A stretch of DNA of 64,000 nucleotides, taken from NCBI GenBank assembly GCA_028671895.1, contig CM053800.1:12855886-12919885 (forward strand), read 5' to 3'. The DNA comes from Oenanthe sinensis (taxonomy: Eukaryota; Streptophyta; Magnoliopsida; Apiales; Apiaceae). Made by a program: the position numbers and the translations under genes. This document shows, in pieces, positions 12,845 through 24,019 of the stretch (positions are counted from its first letter, which is position 1; every line of letters begins with the position of its first letter). Below the pieces are notes generated by a model. The model saw nothing but the letters and a program-made list of their open reading frames with translations. It was not told where the DNA came from and made no database searches.

Positions 12845-13230
12845 TAAAATTATTGGGAAAAAGGAATTTAAGATACATTTTAAGTAATTTTTTTTTTAAA
12901 AGATTTTAGTATAATATAATAATATTATATTAGTAAAATTTTAAATAAATCCTAATTTTATAAAAATTACCCTCCCATATTTACATATAAAATCCTATGT
13001 ATATAAGGTAACTTATCTAATTTATTAGTAAATTATGACTTAATATTTATATATAAATAGATCAGATAGTCTAAGATACATTTTAGGTATCTACAGGATT
13101 TTATATATATAAACATGGGACGCATATTTTTGTAAAATTAAGATTCATTTAAAATTTTGCTAATATACTATTATATACTAAAATTTTAGGAAATTACCTA
13201 ACATATATCTTATGTTCCTTTTTTCACAAT
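12845..13230. mobile_element. Long foldback element (imperfect 140-bp inverted arms)
   Basis: The stretch from about 12860 to 13000 is inverted at about 13085-13225. Shared text, read toward the centre from each end, includes GATACATTTTA/GATATATGTTAG, AGTAAAATTTTAAAT/AGCAAAATTTTAAAT, and CCTAATTTTATAAAAAT/CTTAATTTTACAAAAAT. The AT-rich arms are diverged and the centre is about 85 bp. It looks like an old foldback or MITE; boundaries are approximate. Confidence 0.6.
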
Positions 13231-14047
13231 ATAAATAAATAATATAATAATATGAATTAAAATTACTTTTTAAAGGAATTGTATATATTTAATGAAATTG
13301 AATTTTAAAAATCAAAATAAATAATCGAAATAAATACACGATTTTTATTTTTAAAATTTAACTTATAAATTATTTTTAATTATTATCTAAATAAATAAAA
13401 ATAAACTGATTTTAACTTCTAAGTCATCAACTAATTTATAAGTTATTATCCAAAAAAATCCCATATTTCGTTTTGATATTTTCTCCAACTTTTTTTTTTG
13501 ACATTTTTCTTCAACTTTATTTTAATGAAAAAAACGGGTAGAAAGTATTTTATGGATAGGGATTTTGTTGAAGACTTCAAGTTGCGATTGAGTTTCAAAA
13601 ACACTATGTTACTGGATTGGGGGAAATTGGAATTGAGATTTTCTTTCATCATCAAGTCCAAAATGCAACCCAAACGGAACATGCACATGGGCTTTGGGCC
13701 GGTGAGTCACTATTTTTGTGATACATAATATTTAGTATTTTATATTTCTAAAACTAATGTAAATCTTATTTAAATAATTATATATTGTAATATTAATATT
13801 ATTACATAATATTTAAATATATTAATAAATATAGAAAAGCTTTATCTTTCTTAAACTCAGTTGTACATAATATTCAAAGTTCTATGTTTAAATATTATAT
13901 TTTTATTATTTTAATTCAATCTTAATTTTATATTACTTATAGAATTTATTTATCTTCTCAATTAAAAATTTGATAACCTCCTATCCGAATCTCTTAAAGG
14001 GAAGAAAGAAATTAGAATGCATATAAACGTGCCAGTAAAAAAGTCGC
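13231..14047. other. AT-rich intergenic DNA
   Basis: No convincing gene. Frames on both strands at 13446-13728 overlap each other and are low complexity. Nothing else recognised. Confidence 0.5.

Positions 14048-14048
<1 letters not shown>

Positions 14049-14089
<41 letters not shown>
14049..14089. repeat. (TA)n microsatellite, left of the Mutator-like element
   Basis: About 40 bp of pure TA, immediately left of the Mutator-like terminal repeat. Confidence 0.95.
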
Positions 14090-14092
<3 letters not shown>

Positions 14093-14095
14093 ATG

Positions 14096-14137
14096 TGCTC
14101 AAATGAGAACTTAATTTAAAATTAGAACTTAGAACCA
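14096..14137 (+). repeat. Left terminal inverted repeat of the Mutator-like element
   Basis: Contains GAGAACTT, then AAAATTAGAACTTAGAACCAA, matching the inverted right end almost exactly over some 30 bp. Confidence 0.8.
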
Positions 14138-14794
14138 AATAGCTCAGCCCACTAAAACAGTGAAACCCAATACAAAATTATAATCCTTCCATTTAATCCA
14201 GTCGTTTGCTCGGTCTCATCATTTTTGTTCGGTCTCTCTCATTGTGCTTGCTCTCTCTCCATCTCTCTCGATTTCTCTGTATCTATCGTATGTCATCCCA
14301 TCTCTCTCTTTGTTATTGCAACTCTGTATATGTGTTATCCGGTTTGTTGAATTTTTAGGTATCAATGTCAATTAGACTGTATCTCTGTATTAGCTTTAAT
14401 TTAAGCTATTTTTCGATTATTGCAGCTGAATCTTCATTGTTTTCTATTTTTCTTAACAATTTCACAATTATTACAGACAATTTGTTGAGAATTAGTTGTA
14501 ATCAAGGTAATTTTTCTTCAAGTTTTATGATTTTACGTGTTGTTGTTACATATAATGATTACTGTTATATTGATTTTGCGTGTTGTCTCTCTCGATTTAT
14601 CATTGTTAGGTTATTCTAATTTCGAGTCTGTAACTGATTTCAATTATAACAGTAATTTGAATCACCAATTTTTTATTAGTGATCCGAGTTTTGTCATTTG
14701 CAAATTATTCTAATATGCATTCATATGTTTTTAATGATTTTAATATTTAAAATTTTCATATGATCTGAGTTTAGTAATTGTTTTCTCTTACCAG

Positions 14795-15125
14795 ATGTTT
14801 GCAGTGATGATTCGTCTCGAATTAGTCATTTTGTTGATGAGTCAGATTCTTGTAATGCTTTAACTGAAAGTGATGATGCAATTTCAAGGTGTACTGTAAC
14901 ACATGGTGGACATCGAAATTATGTACCTATTGTGGTTGATGATAGTTTGAAACCAGTTCGGAATCAGTTATTTGATTCTTTGGAGAAAGGTATTGAGTTT
15001 TATAAAGAATATGGTCGATTGGCTGGTTTTAATACACGAAAGACTGCAGAAAGGAAAGATGATAATGGTATTACTACTAGTAAATATGTTGTTACCCTTG
15101 TTTTTAAAAACTGTTGTTTCCACAT
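14795..15125 (+). pseudogene. FAR1/FHY3-type (MULE-derived) DNA-binding domain fragment
   Basis: A likely splice acceptor (TTACCAG) precedes an open stretch that reads through VVDDSLKPVRNQLFDSL to EFYKEYGRLAGFNTRK and TSKYVVTLVFKNC. This is the N-terminal zinc-binding FAR1 domain shared by FAR1/FHY3 proteins and MULE transposases: the phrase 'SLE.G.EFYKEY...GF..RK' is diagnostic. The frame then runs into the antisense of the neighbouring minus-strand gene, so the rest of the transposase or regulator is absent. A 5' exon may lie at 14365-14505, ending at a GTAATT donor. Confidence 0.7.
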
Positions 15126-16501
15126 GTTTTCTCTGTTTTGTGCTTCAGCGCCTGTTGCAAATGATAGGACCCTTTCCCCAATTGGAAGTCCAAGAACATC
15201 ATGCACATCTTGCGGAGTGATTTGGATGGATCCAGTAGTTAAATCTATTGAGCATTTGGTTGGATCAAAGGCCTCAAGGACACTGCAAGCCATCCTATGA
15301 GGTATCTTGTTTAAGTTGAACTGAAGTAAGTCACCAAATCCATTTCTTGTTATCCATTCTTTCTGACCATTGGAAAGGGTAGCCATCATTTCGGTAAGTG
15401 TATTTGGAGAGTTCCGAATTCTAAACTTCTCAGTTATATTTGCCTTCTTTTTTGCTTTACGTTCTTCAAGCTCTTCATCTGTTTCGATGAACTGTTTAAG
15501 AACACACATAAAAGTTAAAAGTGCATAGGCAAATTGACTCAAAAATCATCATTTTCACAATTCATATATGTATAGGCTTACCATATCATCCATAGTGCCT
15601 TCCGTTTTGCCTTGCTGACTTTTTATAAAACAGAAGGTTCATCTTCATCAGTTGTCTAACATTGAAAGAAAAGGAATAATTAGTAATGATTTGTTTTGTA
15701 CATTTTCCAGTCTACAATGATGTCAGCCTCATTGTGAAATGACAATGCAATCAATGTTGAATTGCTTAGCATAGTTACTAATTTCACTTTATTTTTCCAT
15801 TCCTATACCAAGATTTTAAATATAGATCATTATATTTAACTAAGAGCATTGCATAATAAATTAAATCAGTTTTTCAAGTAAAGTGATTCGAGTCTAAACA
15901 TGAGATGTATAATAAATGAAATCAGTTGTTGAAAGAAAAATAAGAAAGTCAAATTAAACTCATCAATTAGTCTTGACTTATGTTTCCTTTTCTTCATTTT
16001 TCCGTCATTTTTCTCCTGCCAATTTTTTATCAAATAAATAAGAATTTAAAGATGAGTTTTTTTTATATTCATAATAAAATTTATGTTTTTTTACTTCTTT
16101 ATCATGATCAAAAGTTAGTCTATTTGATCTAGTTTTCTTCATCTTTCCCTTCTGGAATTCTTTTTTTGCTAATTGATGAGGAACAACTCCATCCATATCA
16201 AATGCTCGCTTTGACCTACTTTCATGTTGAGTTCGTCTTGCTGTTATAGTTACGACATTGTACTCAGCTGGACCTGGGGGATTGACGAAATCATCATCAT
16301 TGTCAGAATCGTCGAGTTCCATTGGCTTGTCAACTGAGGTTTTTGGTTGTTTTAATAATTTCAATCTCCTGCTCTGTCTTCTTTTACTTGTGTTACCTAT
16401 CATAACAACACAAGAAACAAAAACCGAATTACCATAGAATTGTTAAATTACCAAATTACCTACTAGAAATTAATAAGTGAATTACCTTCTCTGCTATCCA
16501 T
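15126..16501 (-). pseudogene. Partial plant-mobile-domain gene carried by the Mutator-like element
   Basis: Read on the minus strand with likely introns. Exon 1 (16486-16501) gives MDSRE and a GTAATT donor. Exon 2 (about 16005-16396) follows a GATAG acceptor and encodes a basic, Lys-rich protein with an acidic patch (DDSDNDDDF). A small exon near 15580-15655 follows. An exon from about 15495 down to 15145 reads LSNGQKEWITRNGFGDLLQF and DVHDVLGLPIGE, the hallmark of plant mobile domain proteins that often travel with Ulp1-like proteases. The coding part stops where it meets the FAR1 fragment, so no protease domain remains. Joins are inferred, not proven. Confidence 0.6.
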
Positions 16502-19445
16502 TTGGATATTAGAATATTAGTTGAAATACCCTGAAAAGTTGAACGCAAATATGTTGTGAGGCATAAGAAAAAACAGAAAAAAAACATCAAACAGTTTATA
16601 AAGTTTCCAAGAGCATTAAATCGTAATTTCAGCAACTCGAGTCTAAACTAGAGCATTCCAAAAACTAAATCAATTTTTTCAAGTAGCAACAACCTATATG
16701 CTTTCTTATTTAACAGAATTCCATCATAAGATACTAGAGATCTTCCATTTAACTCTCAATTCATTACTTAAACATCATAATAAAGAAGATACAACCTTTA
16801 TATCAGGAAAAATAACACTTCAAGATACTATATTACATAATTCTATATTACATAATGCTCATTGGATCCCAAAATGTAAATAGATGTCATATACGTAGCA
16901 TGGCCTAAACACTCTTTATCTAAAGCAAGCTCATTACTTATCAAAATTGTACTCTCCCAAGACACATAAGGAGCTATCAAATTATTACACAAGAAGAAGA
17001 ACAAAACTATAACACACCCCAGATTGACTGATTGACAAAAGAACCAGTCCTAATCATTACCACTGGGACTATACAACTAGACTTTGCAATCACCAAAATA
17101 AGTTGCTAGTAAATTAAGACAGATACCACACCTATTTCTAAGTTTGAAAATGATATTACCAACAAAAGTCTTTCCAGGGAAAGAGTTAAAAAAACTGGCC
17201 AAAAAATGAGGAAACTAAACACCAATATAGCATAAAAAAGAAGAACCAGGTGTTTATCGAAATTCTAATTAAGCTCCAGATCAACCTAGATTCATAAACT
17301 TTACATCTAATCATTACAACTAGAAGGTGTACTTATCATAACACCACACCAGAGAATATACACAAATATATATATATATATATATATATCATAAAGGTTA
17401 ACCAACAATTTAAAGGTCAGAGACAAAAAATGCTCTTTTGCTCTTCACAGCTGGTTTCCCGAGAATTGGCCATGGGGATCAAGTCTTTCATCTCGAACTA
17501 GATAAAATTATTGGCTTCCCTAGTAGAATTGGTCCTGGTGATCAAGTCTCTCAAGACCAGATAAAATCACTAGTTACCCTAGTATCACTGTTCATTTAGA
17601 TCAGAGTAGAAAAATTCTAATCTTTCATAACAAAACAGGAAAAACTACAATTCAGCACTTGAATGACCATTGACATTAAACATAGTATTTATTGATTTGT
17701 ACTGATCTCAGCTAGGTAAAAATAGCCGGCCAATTATTATGTTTTTTTTCATTTTTCTTCATAGTAAGTCAGTAATGGATTATTTTTTGGTTAGTGGAGG
17801 GGGTTATAATACGAGTTTAACAAGTTAAAAGATCACTTATTTTAAATTTGTTGTTTAACTCAGCAAAAATTTCACATGTAAATTCTAGTATTCTTGTCAT
17901 TTCTCTTATATTTTTGATAACTTTAAGTTACTACTCCTATATGTTATTAATTTAATCATCATAACAGGTAACAAATGTACATATGAATACAAGGTAAGCT
18001 AGATATGCCTTAACCCTAAGTAAAGACCAGACTGTGAGAGTATATATATGTTGATTCAGTAATTAAAACGCCTAGTTCTCTTATGAATGGACAGAGCTTA
18101 TATTCTAATAACCTTACACAATAATTAAAAAGTGTTATTTGTTGTTGATAGTTGAACAAATGTTGGGGAGGCATCTGGATGGTTTTTGGCTGATACACAG
18201 AAGTCTGATTGTAGTACCAAGTAGGGGTTGCCAGTTGTTCTGGTTAGATATTTCTATCTAGTTTACTAAGCAATTAATAGTATACACAACTTTGTGAAAC
18301 AATAAAATGTGCATGACGATATGTTTCGGAACATTTCAACTTCCAAATTTTACAAATTACCGAACATAACAGTATAAATTAATCATCAATCACGGTATTC
18401 AAATCATAAACAACAAATCACTGTACTAAAGATACAGTTTAATTTGTACTTTGCAAGCTAAACAAGTTTCTATTTGAACAAACACTTGTGCATGTATTAT
18501 ACATGATGTATATTGACCAAACTTGTGTTAAACAAATTTAAAATAGCTGTTTATAATTATTCTAAATGATAATGTAAACATAATGTAACCACATAAAATA
18601 CAAACCACAGACAGGGTACATAAACAACCAAACACATTACCCACTTCCTTAAATGAATCGCCATTCTCTTTTAAAATCGACACTATAGGGCAGAGATACA
18701 TTTACTCATACACAAGGCTCCAGACCCCTTATTTTTTATAGAGGCTGTTTCTAGAGTTCAAACCTAACAAGCAGGCACTAACTGCGGAATCCAAACATAG
18801 TGATCCAGCGATAGTAACTATGTATACACAAGCCTCCAACAACCTTTTTTTTTTAAGAGACTGCTGATTACAAGTCCAAATTAGATGATTACAAGTGTAA
18901 AACCAGTGAATGCATCATCAAATAACATGTAATCATAAATATGTAGTCTATAATAGCAAATATATGCATAAACTCTTTGATTCAAATCTAAATTAGAAGA
19001 TTAGAAACACAAAACCAGTGATTCTAGTTTCGATTAGCATGCAATCGGATATTATAATCGGTAATAGAAAATATATGCATAAATATGTTGATTCGAGTCT
19101 AAATGAGATGATACAAACATCAAATCAGTGTTTATAATCACATAGAAACATCGATTTGCATCATATTTAGAAAATAGTGAAAAATTCAAATAATACCTAA
19201 TTTGTCGATGTTTATAAGAATTCTACACTGAATCGAACTATGTAAATCAATGATTGTGTGTTGTTGCTGCTGTGCTTGAGTCGGTTTTGAGCGAAGAAGG
19301 TGGGTGTGGGTTTGATGAAATGGTGAATTGAAGCGGGAGTTAATGCTTGTGACCGTTTTTTTGCTATTGGAATTCCTTTTTTTAATTTGGTTGGGCTGGG
19401 TTTGTCTTATTGGGTTGGGTTTGTTTTATTGGGTTAAGTTTACTT
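16502..19445. other. Non-coding interior of the Mutator-like element
   Basis: No recognisable coding region. It contains imperfect tandem copies near 17440-17590 (GATCAAGTCTYTCA-type phrases) and near 18880-19140 (ATGCATAAA...GATTCRAGTCTAAAT phrases). It probably represents the upstream region and introns of the minus-strand gene. Confidence 0.45.
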
Positions 19446-19487
19446 GGTTCTAAGTTCTAATTTTAACAAGTTCTCACTAAAGGAGCT

Positions 19488-19489
<2 letters not shown>
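19446..19489 (-). repeat. Right terminal inverted repeat of the Mutator-like element
   Basis: Inverted copy of the left end (GGTTCTAAGTTCTAATTTT, then AAGTTCTC), followed by outer text ACTAAAGGAGCTCC and then TA repeat. Confidence 0.8.

Positions 19490-19556
<67 letters not shown>
19490..19556. repeat. (TA)n microsatellite between the MULE and the viral insertion
   Basis: About 65 bp of TA separating the Mutator-like right end from the first viral base. Confidence 0.95.
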
Positions 19557-19557
<1 letters not shown>

Positions 19558-19712
19558 CAGGAAAATGGAATCCTACTCAGTCGAAATATTCGACTATTAA
19601 GAAAGAAATGCTTTCTATTATTAAATGTATATCAAAATTCCAAGATGATTTACTAAATCAGAAATTTTTGCTAAGAATCGATTGCAGTTCAGCCAAATCA
19701 ATAATAGAAAAA
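19557..19712 (+). repeat. Detached copy of the viral RNase H segment
   Basis: This 156-bp block matches 25388-25543 inside the RNase H domain with a single mismatch (GAAATTTTTG here, GAAATTCTTG there). It is joined directly to TTGGCTTAGACGCACAAC, a few bases before the primer site. It therefore shows a non-contiguous junction in viral DNA. Confidence 0.93.
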
Positions 19713-19731
19713 TTGGCTTAGACGCACAACT

Positions 19732-19745
19732 TGGTATCAGAGCCA
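19732..19745 (+). other. Viral minus-strand primer site (tRNA-Met)
   Basis: TGGTATCAGAGCCA, the initiator tRNA-Met complement used by Caulimoviridae and by convention the zero point of their circular maps. Confidence 0.92.
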
Positions 19746-20187
19746 TTCGAGTACTGGAGTATATCATAGGATTAAAGGTAATTCATTTCTCTTGTATTTA
19801 GTTTATATGATTAGTAACTAAATATTTGTTGTGGAAGGCTGGTAGTAGATATATAGTAAGTTCTTGAGAATGTAAAAAAAAAAAAAAGGTAAAAAAGGGA
19901 TAAGTTTTTAGTGATTTCTTAATTTGATCATCTTTCAAAGTCGGTGAAAAGACTGTTTTTATGATGATTTTGTGAAAAAGAAATTTTTTGCTAAAAACGT
20001 TCCACTTCTCATCTTTGATTTAGGATTTTCCTTATATCCCGAAAGGTTGATATTTAAACGAGCAATCGTTTGCAAAGATGAACCAAAAATATTGTACTTT
20101 TATGTTTTCCAAATAAAATTTTATATCTCAAGAACCTACTTAAAATCTACTGGTTAGCCAACCACAACAAATTTATTTGTTATTATC
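19746..20187 (+). other. Viral leader before ORF1
   Basis: A leader of about 440 nt containing short upstream frames (for example 19972-20157, 61 codons) with no recognised domain. Long leaders with short frames are typical of pregenomic RNA in this family, where ribosome shunting or reinitiation is used. I did not identify the hairpin itself. Confidence 0.6.
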
Positions 20188-21258
20188 ATGAATAGTAATA
20201 TGAGTACTTTTAGTACTGATGATAATGATCATCAAGATATGTCAATTTCTAATGCTGAATTAGTAGAATATCCAAACAATTTGGATAAATTAAATAAATG
20301 GATAATTCCCTCTGTCCCTTCAAACCAAATTTATAATATTGGTCTGTTTGATGTAAAATCTAGGTTCGCTATCAAAACGATAGAACAAACAATTAGAATT
20401 TCTGATAATACTCAGACAATTAGATTATTGAGTAAAAAAAAATTACTCCCATTTAGGAACTATAAATTCATTCATATTGGAATGATACAAATTGCTTTTA
20501 AACCTTTAACATTATTAGGTGTTAACTCTAGTATAATGGCATACGTAAGAGATGGCAGGTGTAGAGATTTTAAACCTTCTCTAGCTGCATTAATAGAAAC
20601 TAGTCTATGTCATGGACCAGTATATTTTGAGGTATCTCCCAACCTCAATCTATCATTATCTGACAGTAATTTATTAGATGCCATGCAATTAACCATTCAT
20701 ACTAATGGTTATAATTTTAAACCAGGAAGTGAAATTATAGCTATATGCTATAGAATTTACTATAAGATATTACATACTTTAAATCCTAAAGTAAAACAAA
20801 TATCTTTCCCAGGAACTACAACTGTAGTTCAAACTAATTTATTAACTTCAAACATAGCAACTAATAGGTTGATTAAATGGAATGAAATAGATTTTCCAGA
20901 CACTTGGTGTCTACCTCAGGAAATAGAACCTGAGCCAATAGTTAATAAGAGTATAGAACAAATAATTCAAACATCTGAAGGAGATGTTGAAATTAAATTT
21001 AATAATTCTCAAAGAATTATAAGATTACCTAGAACAATGTCAGCTAGGTCTAGTTCTCCTAGTGAGTTCTTCTCAGCCCGAAATGAATCGGCTAGAGCTT
21101 CTACCTCTCGTGCATCGACTTCTAGATTAAGAGAAGACCTAGAATCTGTAGAATCAATTCACATAAGTCAAAATAAAATTCCAGAAGGAATTTATCATAA
21201 AAATCAGAGTAGGGAATCACCAACTCAATCAGAAATGAGTTTTCATATAAATGATTGA
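20188..21258 (+). CDS. Viral ORF1: movement protein, 356 aa, intact
   Basis: An intact 356-codon frame. The first 60 residues are polar. Roughly residues 60-205 have the 30K-superfamily movement protein character: alternating strands, MAYVRDGRCRDF, SLCHGPVYFEVSPNLNLSL, and a late IIAICYRIYYKI segment that marks caulimovirid movement proteins. The C-terminal third is Ser- and Arg-rich (SARASTSRASTSR) and likely disordered. Its role in an infecting virus is to form or modify plasmodesmal channels for cell-to-cell spread. Its stop overlaps the next start by eight bases (21251-21258). No internal break is seen, though expression in the host is doubtful. Confidence 0.85.
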   Translation: MNSNMSTFSTDDNDHQDMSISNAELVEYPNNLDKLNKWIIPSVPSNQIYNIGLFDVKSRFAIKTIEQTIRISDNTQTIRLLSKKKLLPFRNYKFIHIGMIQIAFKPLTLLGVNSSIMAYVRDGRCRDFKPSLAALIETSLCHGPVYFEVSPNLNLSLSDSNLLDAMQLTIHTNGYNFKPGSEIIAICYRIYYKILHTLNPKVKQISFPGTTTVVQTNLLTSNIATNRLIKWNEIDFPDTWCLPQEIEPEPIVNKSIEQIIQTSEGDVEIKFNNSQRIIRLPRTMSARSSSPSEFFSARNESARASTSRASTSRLREDLESVESIHISQNKIPEGIYHKNQSRESPTQSEMSFHIND

Positions 21259-24019
21259 TTTCTCTCCAGGAAGTAGGACGAGAGAATTCCTTAATGAGGA
21301 ATTTCAAGACGATAAACATAAAGAATTTCGTCAATGGTATTTTAATAAATACTCTAATAAAGAGTTAAAAGAATTTAAAGACAAATACTATGAGTATTTA
21401 GAAAGAACAGGAGACTTTATGTTTTTTGTAAGATGGTTTCTAAAAAATTATATAGAAACTATTAATAATGAAATTTTAGTTCTCCATAAATCTTGGAAAA
21501 CTATAAAGGGAGATACAATACTTTCTCCTTTCCCCCCAGAACAAATAATAAGTTTAAGTTCAACTTCGGAAGCAACTACGTATTTGAGTCTTCAAAAGGT
21601 TGAAGGAGCTCACGTAACTTTAAGGGAATTAAACGGAATTATTAAGTCCCTAAATTATACAAATACGTTTTTAATATGTCTAGGAGATCAAATGATATCT
21701 CTAGAAAAAGATTTACAATCTATCCATAAAAATATAGAAAAACAAATGACCCAACAACAATTGATTGTTGACAAATTAGATCAATTAAAGAAAACAAATC
21801 ACATAGGAGAAACTTCGCATATTAATAAAGAAACTCCTATGATTCAGCCTCCAACCTCAATAACAGGTTTTAAAATGGAAACTAATGAGAACTCTGAATT
21901 TATAAAAAATTTAGAACAAAAACTAAGTAATCTACAGCTTAGGACTTTATCGCAAGAAGAAGAGTCAAATGACACCTCGTCAGAAATATCTGATGATGTA
22001 AATCAATTAACCAATATGTTTACAGAATTAGACGTCAATAAAGAAATAAATCCAATTTATGCGTCTAAGCCTCTTGATAAATATTATTACAAGAGACCTT
22101 CTCCTCAGGATCTTCTATTTGAAGAACCTGAACCATTTCAAAATTCGTATTCAGGAAAAGCCATTTATGAATGGAATATAGATGGTTTAAATGATAAACA
22201 AATTGTAGATGTAATACATAGAATTATTATGTATTCAACTGTTTGTATACAACATGGGAATAGCGATAGTGCTATAGCATCTTTCATAACCACAGGATTT
22301 GTGGGTCAACTTAGAGGTTGGTGGGATCATTATATTACTGATTCTCAGAGAAATGAAATAATGAATCATAAAAAACTGGTTAAAGTCGAACCAAATAATC
22401 CTGAAAACCAGACAGTAATACCAACTGGAGAAGAAGATGCAGTTTATACATTGTGTCTTTCTATATTACAGAATTTTGTAGGAACTACAGTTCCTATAGG
22501 AGAAAAATTACAAACACTTCTCCAAAACCTTAGGTGTCCTTCCTTAACCCATTTTAGATGGTATAAGGATACTTTCTTATCCAGGATTTATCAATTAACA
22601 AACCCTAACTCTACCCATTAGAAGTCTAAATTTATAGACGGTCTTCCTCATCTTTTTGCAGAAAAAGTCAGACAATCATTAAGAATAAAAAATGATGGAA
22701 TAAATATTAATTATTCAGATCTGACTTATGGACAATTAATAAGTAGTTGTATTAATGAAGGTTTAGCTTTATGTAATGACATTAAGTTAAAAAATCAGCT
22801 AAAAAAGCAAAGGATTTCAGAAAATCATCAGATTGGTGAATTCTGTGAACAATTCGCTTTTGACTTAGGAAAAGCAATTAGACCTCCAGAGGCTCATAAA
22901 TCTAGAGGAAAACAAAAAATGGTTTATAAGAAAAATAGATCTTATAAAGAACAGAAATATTATAAAAAACCTTATAGAGGAAATTATAAAAGGCAATATT
23001 ATGCTAAAAATATAAAAAAGGAAAAACCTTTTATTCCTAAGGGAAAAAGAAAGTTTAAAAAACTAGATATAACTTGTCACAAGTGTGGTAAGATAGGGCA
23101 TTATGCCAATAAATGTTGGACAAAGAAAGCTATTAATGAAATAGAAGATGAACAATTACGTTCTCAATTAAAAAAGATTATGTTAATAAGTTCAAAATCA
23201 GAACATGAATCCTCTAATGAAGAAGAGGATTTAGAATTGATTGATGATACCTCATCGGAATCATCATCCCCTGACAATAAGGATTGTCAGTGTAATGAAC
23301 TTAGCTATTGGAAATCAATAGTAGAAATGAATGGATTAAACGTTATTACTTCAGATGAACGAAAGGCAATAGAAGCCATAGATTCTATTATGGATCTAGA
23401 ATTAAAACAAAAAATGATAGAAGTTTTAATTAAAAAGAATAAAGAAAATTCTAATAAAGAATCTCCTTTAATAACCACAGCACCTTATCAAATAAGTGAG
23501 GTATTACAGAGATTTCAACAATCTAATATTAAAGAAACTCCAGTTTCTATAATAGATTTAAAAAGAGAAATAACTCTATTAAAATCTGAAATAAGTCAGA
23601 TTAAACAAAGTAATGATAGGTTATCTAATAGAGTAACCTTATTAGAAGTAGGAACTTTTATTAAGGAAAAAGAGGTTCCTGATATTCCTACAACTAGAAA
23701 TCCAGAAGGTAATCCTGAAGGTCCTGAGTATCTTCACCTTTTAGAACAAGTAACCTCGCAAAAATGGTTTGTGAAAATCACTCTAGTCATAGATAAAGAT
23801 TTTATCTTAGAAAACGAGATAGCACTAGTAGATAGTGATGCTGATTTAAATTGTATACAGGAAGGAATTATTCCTACAAAATATTTTGAAAAAACTACTC
23901 AATCTCTCTCTCATGCAGGAGGAGATAAATTAAGGGTAAAATATAAATTATCCAATACTTATATTTGTAATCAAGAAATTTGTTTACCAACATCTTTTAT
24001 TTTGGTTAAAAAACATTAA
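21251..24019 (+). pseudogene. Viral ORF2, first part: coat protein, zinc knuckle and protease (interrupted)
   Basis: The reading frame opens at ATG 21251 and is interrupted by one in-frame TAG at 22619-22621; the same frame stays open on both sides. Residues 1-130 are charged, followed by a coiled-coil-like segment (QMISLEKDLQSIHKNIEKQM). The coat core lies around 22080-22860, with a capsid-like stretch FIDGLPHLFAEKV just after the stop. A Lys/Arg-rich tract leads to a C-x2-C-x4-H-x4-C zinc knuckle (CHKCGKIGHYANKC) near 23080-23120. An aspartic protease site appears as ALVDSDADLNCI near 23820; the third residue of the usual D-S/T-G triad is Asp here instead of Gly. The frame ends at 24017-24019, after which protease/RT coding continues in another frame. 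Confidence 0.85.

Larger units (their letters stand above)
14096..19489. mobile_element. Mutator-like element (about 5.4 kb) with FAR1-like and plant-mobile-domain sequences
   Basis: The left end (14105-14137) reads GAGAACTT, a short spacer, then AAAATTAGAACTTAGAACC. The right end (19446-19475) carries the same text inverted. Outer bases differ slightly (TGCTCAAAT versus the complement of AGTAAAGGAGC-like text). Both ends abut TA repeats, which probably hide the target duplication. Inside are a FAR1-type N-terminal domain on the plus strand and a plant-mobile-domain gene on the minus strand, both partial. No complete MURA transposase is present, so it is non-autonomous. Confidence 0.75.

Noticed and set aside
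14365..14619. 84-codon hydrophobic frame at the left of the Mutator-like element
   Set aside because: It probably spans a leader exon and intron (GTAATT donor near 14506); no membrane protein family fits.
15000..15120. Extension of the plant-mobile-domain frame across the FAR1 domain on the other strand
   Set aside because: This part is only the antisense of a recognisable FAR1 domain; the real minus-strand coding ends near 15145.
19444..19656. Open frame running through the (TA)n repeat into the viral fragment
   Set aside because: Its core is repeated Tyr-Ile from the TA microsatellite; it is an accident of the repeat.
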